From: Phlebopus portentosus
Lineage: Eukaryota > Basidiomycota > Agaricomycetes > Boletales > Boletinellaceae
Reading direction: 5' to 3'
DNA length: 64,000 nucleotides
NCBI GenBank assembly: GCA_037892935.1
Contig: JAYXKI010000003.1
Span: 1,922,001-1,986,000 of the forward strand
Part shown: piece by piece, positions 58,981-64,000 of the stretch
How the letters are laid out: each line of letters begins with the position of its first letter
How positions within the stretch are numbered: the first letter of the stretch is position 1
Notes under the pieces: generated by a model
What the model was told of the DNA's origin: nothing
Database searches by the model: none
Seen by the model: the letters and a program-made list of their open reading frames with translations, nothing else
Program-made: the position numbers and the translations under genes

Positions 58981-60708
58981 TGTTCTGATAGATGGTCGAG
59001 AGGAGAAGAAGTTGACTGGGACGGTTGTATTGGAGCAGCAGAGTGGTACACCTGACGCGCGGCGTCGTCCCGTCGTCCCACCACCAAGGACGCGTCTCCC
59101 TCAGGGTCGCCTCGGCATTTGCCGGATCGACCTACGATTTAGTAATTCTAATTCTCAATTGTCCCCGACCACCGACCACCGTGTCGTGTCTCAAGACCAA
59201 CAGATCTTTCGCATTGGTCGCTCATGTCCTGGTTTCACAATTCATCCAACAGGAAGTTACGCCCATTAATCAAATTATCTACCTTGATTCAGACCTCCCG
59301 CCGATAGAATTCTGTTGGTGGCTTTACTCACTCTTCTTGGCGGCGTTCTTGTCTTTCTTTCCCCCTCCACACGCCAGACCCGGATAATACGGGCCTATTC
59401 GGTTAATGATTATCGACAAAGCTTATCCGCTCTAAATGGCACATCCTTTTCTTATCTAACTGCATAAAGCTCGTCTACAAACGCGTGTCTGAGCTAACGT
59501 CAAATGGGCAAAATAACATCCTTTTCCGCAGCTTCCCAACTCCATGCGGCGAATCTGTCACAAGTCCTTTGACTCTATACTTCTGCCGCTCCCTGAGACT
59601 GTTGATTTAATCTGGGACAGACGGACTGGAAGCATCCGTTCAAATAATGCTGCCGTACTCCGGCTTTGCGCCTGACGGATGCACGCACAGGTTACTGTTT
59701 GGCTCGGTAACTGTGGGCATGCCATACTGCTTTCTAAACTGATGTACCCCTCTGCTTTCCCCCGGAAGGGCTTCTAGGCTATACTCCCGCTTTGGGGGGC
59801 TTTTTTCGTTTCAAGAGAGACAAATTTTCGTCGACAACGACCGGCAGAAACTACCCGACGTCCCATACAGTAATTTTTTGATGTAGACCAAGCCAGGGAA
59901 ACACCCATTTCAGGCATCGCCTCCTGCAGCGAATCCGGGGGAAAGTACAACGAGCAAATACCGGGCCACATGCTAGTCATCATGGCTAATAAAAAAAAAC
60001 TGTGTCGTGGCATTGGATGGTTCTCACTCCCCAATAGTCAGCACCCGATCTCACCGCGGTTCTAGCTTTCTGCTGCCTTTTGGTGTAGCCGATGAAGATA
60101 TCGTTGACCTCAGCGAGACCACTCAACGGCATCCGTACTTGGTAGTCGCTCGCCGCTGTCCGGAAAAAACTAACTGGCGTGCCCAGGAATGACAAGAGAA
60201 CCGGAGTCCTGGACTGAACTTCTCAAGTACAGCCGACGATTCTGTTGGAGCCGTATTATCAGGCGCGAAATGCAAGACTTTTTCGTCGGAGATAATAGTA
60301 ATCATCAAACCTATTGCTCCTGACCACATGACTCATGGTTCATTATCTACTTGCCTCTTCAGCAAGCCGTAAGGGGTGAATTCTCTTCATAGACTCAAAT
60401 TTCCGACCAGAAGCATCGATTTAACGATGAATCGGAACGGAGCGTTGTCGGTGATATGCACTCTCCACTGCTCATTTATTTTAATTCCTTCTGGGGCGCA
60501 GAAATTCAGTCTTCACTCCTGACCGTTCAGCGCCCCTCCACCATTTGCTTCCGGTGTTACGTTTATGGTCACGTGCCTTTCATAAAGTGTTTTGTTTGTT
60601 TGATACGGTTCAGTCACCAATAGTCAGAATCTAAAATCTCGCTACGGTACGTCGTATTTCTTTCGACTGCTTTTTTCTACAACCCAACTGAGCAGTGGTT
60701 CTTCGAAC
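58981..60708. other. 1.7-kb interval with no supported gene
   Basis: It should hold the promoter of the proteasome gene at its left end. GGGCCTATTCGG at about 59390 resembles the end of the 511-bp MITE, but no matching second end was found. No gene seen. Confidence 0.4.
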
Positions 60709-62554
60709 GGATGTTCAGTTCAATGTACCAACGAGAGTTTTACCAGTTCCTCATAGTAATTCTTCGACTTCCGCTTCTTTACAATACAGTTCGCCCGCAA
60801 CCCTGGACCCTTCTCATGTGCAATACTTACGTGGAGAAGGCCGCCGACAATCCTGCATTCGTGCCACCTCGGACTCCGACTTGTTGGCATTCGCAAGGGT
60901 GTCTAGCATAATTCCAGATGAGAAGCTGAATGAACGACGGGGAGCAGTCGTGACGGCCTAATGTAGAAACATCGCTGCTTCGCGGGAACGTAGTTCTATG
61001 CAGAGTTTAGCGGAGAAGCCGACTCTTGATTCCAGCGAATTTCTTGCTACTCAACAGACGTGTTCTGTAAAGCTCATTTTGGTTCCAATCGGCACCAATG
61101 CGATAGATGTCCATTTTCCAGATAGCGAAATTGACTGTTTGGTTGTGGACAAATTCAATCCGTCTACCTTCTGGGCAATCGCCGAGCAGAGCTTATTTCG
61201 CATTATGAATGAAGCGGAAAACACTCATGACTTAGTGCCGGTTGTTCTCAACCGTTTTGTCAAGGGCGGCGTTGTACAGATGATAACTTTCCTTTTTGAT
61301 GGTTTTAGACTCCGCTTGCAATATTGTCTCGCAAACCGTTTTAGCAGAGGTGTCCGTTACGATTATAATAGCGCTTCTCAGAGCTAATACAATACATTCT
61401 CTCTCCGCAGCTGGTCGAGACTGATCAACTCAATGGACGATGATAACGTGCTTCCAGACCCTTCGATGAAACTGTTGAACGCATGTCGAGATGAAGACGC
61501 TTTCGTAATTCAGTACCCTCATTTAGTTCCTTTCAGCTTGCGTACCGCTTGGTCAAGCTATTCTGCATTCGCCGCGGATTATATGCTCCTCATCTAGGGT
61601 TCCTTGGAGATGTACATTTGGAAGTCTTGATGCGCCTCGTGGCGGAGCGATTGCCAGAATCGTTTAGCGCTTTTGAGCTCATCAAAGAGTTCATTCGGAC
61701 GTATTCCTCGTTTGGCTGGGCGTCACAGACTGTCTCTGTAACAGATTCTAGGATGGCATACAGGAGGAACCGATGGTTATTCTTTCTCCACAGAGTCTAG
61801 TCAACAAGGCCGCCGCGAATATCTCTTTCTCCACTCGGCAAACAATTATCAAAGAACTTTGTCTTGGGTATAAACTATTAGCCGAAGGCGCGCCATTGGC
61901 ACAGATATGGAAGAGCGAGGCGAGCTCACTTGCTGCTTTTCTTATTGATTACTCCAGCTTCGTACAAGTAGACGTCGGCTACTGGGGTGCGAGTTGCACG
62001 AGTGCCCGGGCCTTGATCGGCTACATGGAATCGTGTCTTTCCCCTGTTAGTCTTTTACGGACCTTTTCAGCTCTAATCTTGATGCTGATATCATAATTGT
62101 CTCTTTCAACAAGTGCTTCCCGCAGCTGTTAGTCGACCTTGACTCAGCCGATCAAAATACTATTATACGGCTTTGGCCTGGCCGTCTTACTGATTCTTCT
62201 CATGTGGCAACAGGCAGTGTGATATCCTTTATGCAGGGGTTCTATCTTCTAGGATAACAGCCCCAACGCAACGACGAAAGCATGAGGCAGCTGATCGGTG
62301 TTTTGGGAGCATTCGAAGATTCAGTTCGAAAGAATACCTTGTACTTTGATGCGTCGACGTCCTTCTTCGCCGCTGCGATATGTACGCGTGAAGATCTGTT
62401 GAAACATGGGAATATCGAAGTTGATGGACCTGTGTGGAGGGATAACGGAATTGACGAGGCGCTTAGCACTCAGGAAGAACCAGAAGCTGGAATGAATACC
62501 ACTTCCTATTGGAAAGAAGCCGAGGACAATCGGGATCGTCAGGAGAATTCGTAA
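60709..62554 (+). pseudogene. Decayed poly(A)-polymerase-like nucleotidyltransferase
   Basis: Order of pieces: MYQREFYQFL, YVEKAADNPAFVPPRTPT (60709-60880), LLAFARVSSIIPDEKLNERR in another frame (60880-60960, then a stop), then SVKLILVPIGTNAIDVHFPD SEIDCLVV (about 61055-61145), the polymerase-beta nucleotidyltransferase motif, which has GT for the usual GS and EID for DxD. Next come VQMITFLFDGFRLRLQYCLA, LAYRLVKLFCIRRGLYAPHL GFLG (about 61540-61600), SFVQVDVGYWG (central domain), LLVDLDSADQNTIIRLWPGR and a C-terminal stretch with FEDSVRKNTLYFDASTSF. The frame is lost near 60878 by one base, a stop follows, and other links could not be closed. I therefore read it as a pseudogene of a fungal PAP-like family, though a one-base assembly error plus introns could explain part. 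Confidence 0.65.
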
Positions 62555-63185
62555 GGCAATCAGCATCGAAGAGGCAGCGCAAACGCGCAAACAGGAATGT
62601 CTCGAAAGTGAAGGACCAAGGACCAGTGGTGAGGCTCAGAACGAGTTCGGATATCCACAATCGTCTCCTTTGAGATCGTCGGTACGATGAAGCAGATTAC
62701 CTAATTGGTTACGAGGATCGCTTCATGGGGACGAAGGAAATGCCTCTAAAAAGCTGGAGAAAGCAAATTGAGGACGAGAACTTCATATGCATCTTTGCCC
62801 TTCTCCGGTAGGCACAGCTGACTTAGCAGACGAGGTCGAACCTTACATCGCAGATTCCATTTCACCGAATTGTACACTTCCGGTGTAGGTCGACGGGAGA
62901 ACTTATATGGGACAGGTATGCACATTTGACAGATGACCTCGTGCGCATAAACTGACTGAAACGAAAAATTCCTGTAGGCGAACAAAGCTCGACCGCGTAT
63001 TCGGAAGCGGTGTTCTCATGTCTGAAAGATAATTGCAATACACACTGGTGGTTGATTACAGGTACTCGGAGACAGGTTTCATTGGAAAAACTATTGCCTC
63101 GATAGAAGTTATAGGATCATCTTTGTTCACTTTACTGTGGCTGCGCATAATTGAAAGCCGCTAATAGCTTCTCCCCGCGGATTCT
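62555..63185. other. Convergent 3' flanks
   Basis: Between the PAP-like remnant and the peroxiredoxin gene. No gene seen. Confidence 0.4.
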
Positions 63186-64000
63186 TTAAACCTTGAGAGG
63201 CGTAGTTCTCAGGTATGGCTGTAGATCTGATAAGACTGGGAAACAAATGAACTATGCCAATGTATGGGACGAACCTTGTGGATTGTAAATTCAGGGAAGA
63301 GAGTCTTCGCTTCATCGTTCGAGACGCTCGGGTGCACAATGACATCGTCACCCTTGTGCCAGTTGACCGGTGTGGTGACACGATGCTTGTCTCCGATTTG
63401 AAGGGAGTCAATTACTCGGATAATCTCATCGAAATTCCGACCGGTGCTTGCAGGGTAGGAGATTGTGAGACGGATGACCTTCTTTGGGTCAATCACGAAG
63501 ACAGTGCGGACCTAACGGGTAAAGACGTCGGGTAAAGAGGATGAATACACGCTCACGACGCAAAGTATGTGCAATTATTCTACATACGGTGAAAGGAAGA
63601 CCCTTAGCGTCTCGATTGGTGGGATCGAGAGCGTCAAGCATATCGTAAAGTGTCGAGATTTTACGATCTGGATCCGCAATCTATCAGTAAAAATAAATAA
63701 TGGGTGAGCTTCGTCCTGACTACAATGGAAAATTTAGAACCAGACGCACGATAGGGAACGTGACATCAATGGGGGAGGCTTTGCCGCCCCACTCTTCGAT
63801 ATCTTTTACCTGCATACGAGATGTTTTTTAGCACGCATAAAACTGAAACAGATTGCTCCGGCGTTACAGACCCATGCTTTATGATCTTCAAGTCCATTAG
63901 CAGAAATACCAATGACTTTTACACCGCGTTCGTCGAAATCTTTCTTGCGACGAGCGACCTCGGCGAGCTCGGTTGTGCAAACAGGACTGGTCATCGGAAA
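63186..64000 (-). CDS. 1-Cys peroxiredoxin (Prx6 type), N-terminus beyond the window
   Basis: Prx6-type peroxiredoxins reduce peroxides with one catalytic cysteine and are mitochondrial or cytosolic in fungi. Exons from the right edge: 64000-63872 (partial), 63809-63750, 63680-63588, 63511-63275, 63218-63186; all junctions are in phase and give the last 184 residues. The catalytic cysteine is in FPMTSPVCTTELAEV; the usual form is DFTPVCTTE, so there is an inserted or changed residue before PVC. Then KVIGISANGLEDH, VKDIEEWGGKASPIDVTFPI, IADPDRKISTLYDMLD, TVFVIDPKKVIRLTISYPAS TGRN (with the conserved Arg region) and the tail HKPYLRTTPLKV, which is typical of the 1-Cys class. The start and any presequence are outside the window. 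Confidence 0.93.

Noticed and set aside
59388..59400. GGGCCTATTCGG, like the end of the 511-bp MITE
   Set aside because: No matching inverted end or target duplication found within the following 1.3 kb; may be chance or a solo remnant.
59495..59520. AATGGGCAAAATAAC, like the end of the 130-bp MITE
   Set aside because: No paired end about 130 bases away and no internal blocks of the family.

Overview
This window looks like nuclear DNA of a mushroom-forming basidiomycete (Agaricomycetes-like). Genes lie close together on both strands and are split by many GT-AG introns of about 50-60 bases. Several families are ones I associate with this group: paired CCCH/DUF7923-type proteins, an FG nucleoporin with a membrane anchor, and a fungal poly(A)-polymerase-like family. 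No tRNA, rRNA, CRISPR array or bacterial-type operon was seen. For most genes I followed exons by checking splice sites and reading phase by hand; where the whole chain closes in frame I give exact exon limits, otherwise I say the limits are approximate.

Layout. 1-187: start of a secreted protein cut by the left edge. 0.7-3.5 kb: COQ2 (ubiquinone synthesis) and RhoGDI. 3.7-8.5 kb: two tandem CCCH zinc-finger paralogues, the left one frameshifted. 9.6-11.9 kb: retromer sorting nexin VPS17. 12.4-14.6 kb: coiled-coil/acidic protein of unknown role. 14.9-17.3 kb: ruined FAD monooxygenase. 18.1-20.6 kb: prolyl dihydroxylase TPA1/OFD1. 22.5-25.0 kb: tail-anchored coiled-coil protein. 25.4-27.6 kb: two tandem HIG1/RCF2-type mitochondrial genes. 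28.0-29.8 kb: NOP12 (rRNA biogenesis) with one frame break. 30.3-34.2 kb: membrane-anchored FG nucleoporin. 34.8-35.3 kb: PIF/Harbinger-type MITE. 35.4-36.1 kb: cytochrome b5. 37.5-39.1 kb: Cdc14 of the septation network. 39.7-41.2 kb: fumarylacetoacetate-hydrolase-family enzyme. 41.4-43.7 kb: succinate-semialdehyde dehydrogenase. 44.2-50.0 kb: Dicer. 50.3-50.6 kb: small cytochrome oxidase subunit. 51.1-53.9 kb: aldehyde dehydrogenase. 54.9-56.2 kb: Zn2Cys6 protein. 58.0-59.0 kb: proteasome alpha-2. 60.7-62.6 kb: decayed nucleotidyltransferase. 63.2 kb to the right edge: 1-Cys peroxiredoxin.

Most genes are housekeeping genes with no functional clustering, but mitochondrial functions recur (COQ2, two RCF2-like genes, COX subunit, SSADH). 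The unusual points are: an apparent one-nucleotide exon (or a one-base sequence error) in RhoGDI; a Dicer whose helicase has lost its ATPase motifs while both RNase III sites are kept; a POM121-like nucleoporin layout; three small inverted-repeat elements with 3-bp target duplications, two of them copies of one ~130-bp family; two GC-AG introns; and a monooxygenase remnant missing its dinucleotide-binding core. Single-base frame breaks in otherwise conserved genes (NOP12, the left CCCH gene, possibly RhoGDI) warn that some may be assembly errors.
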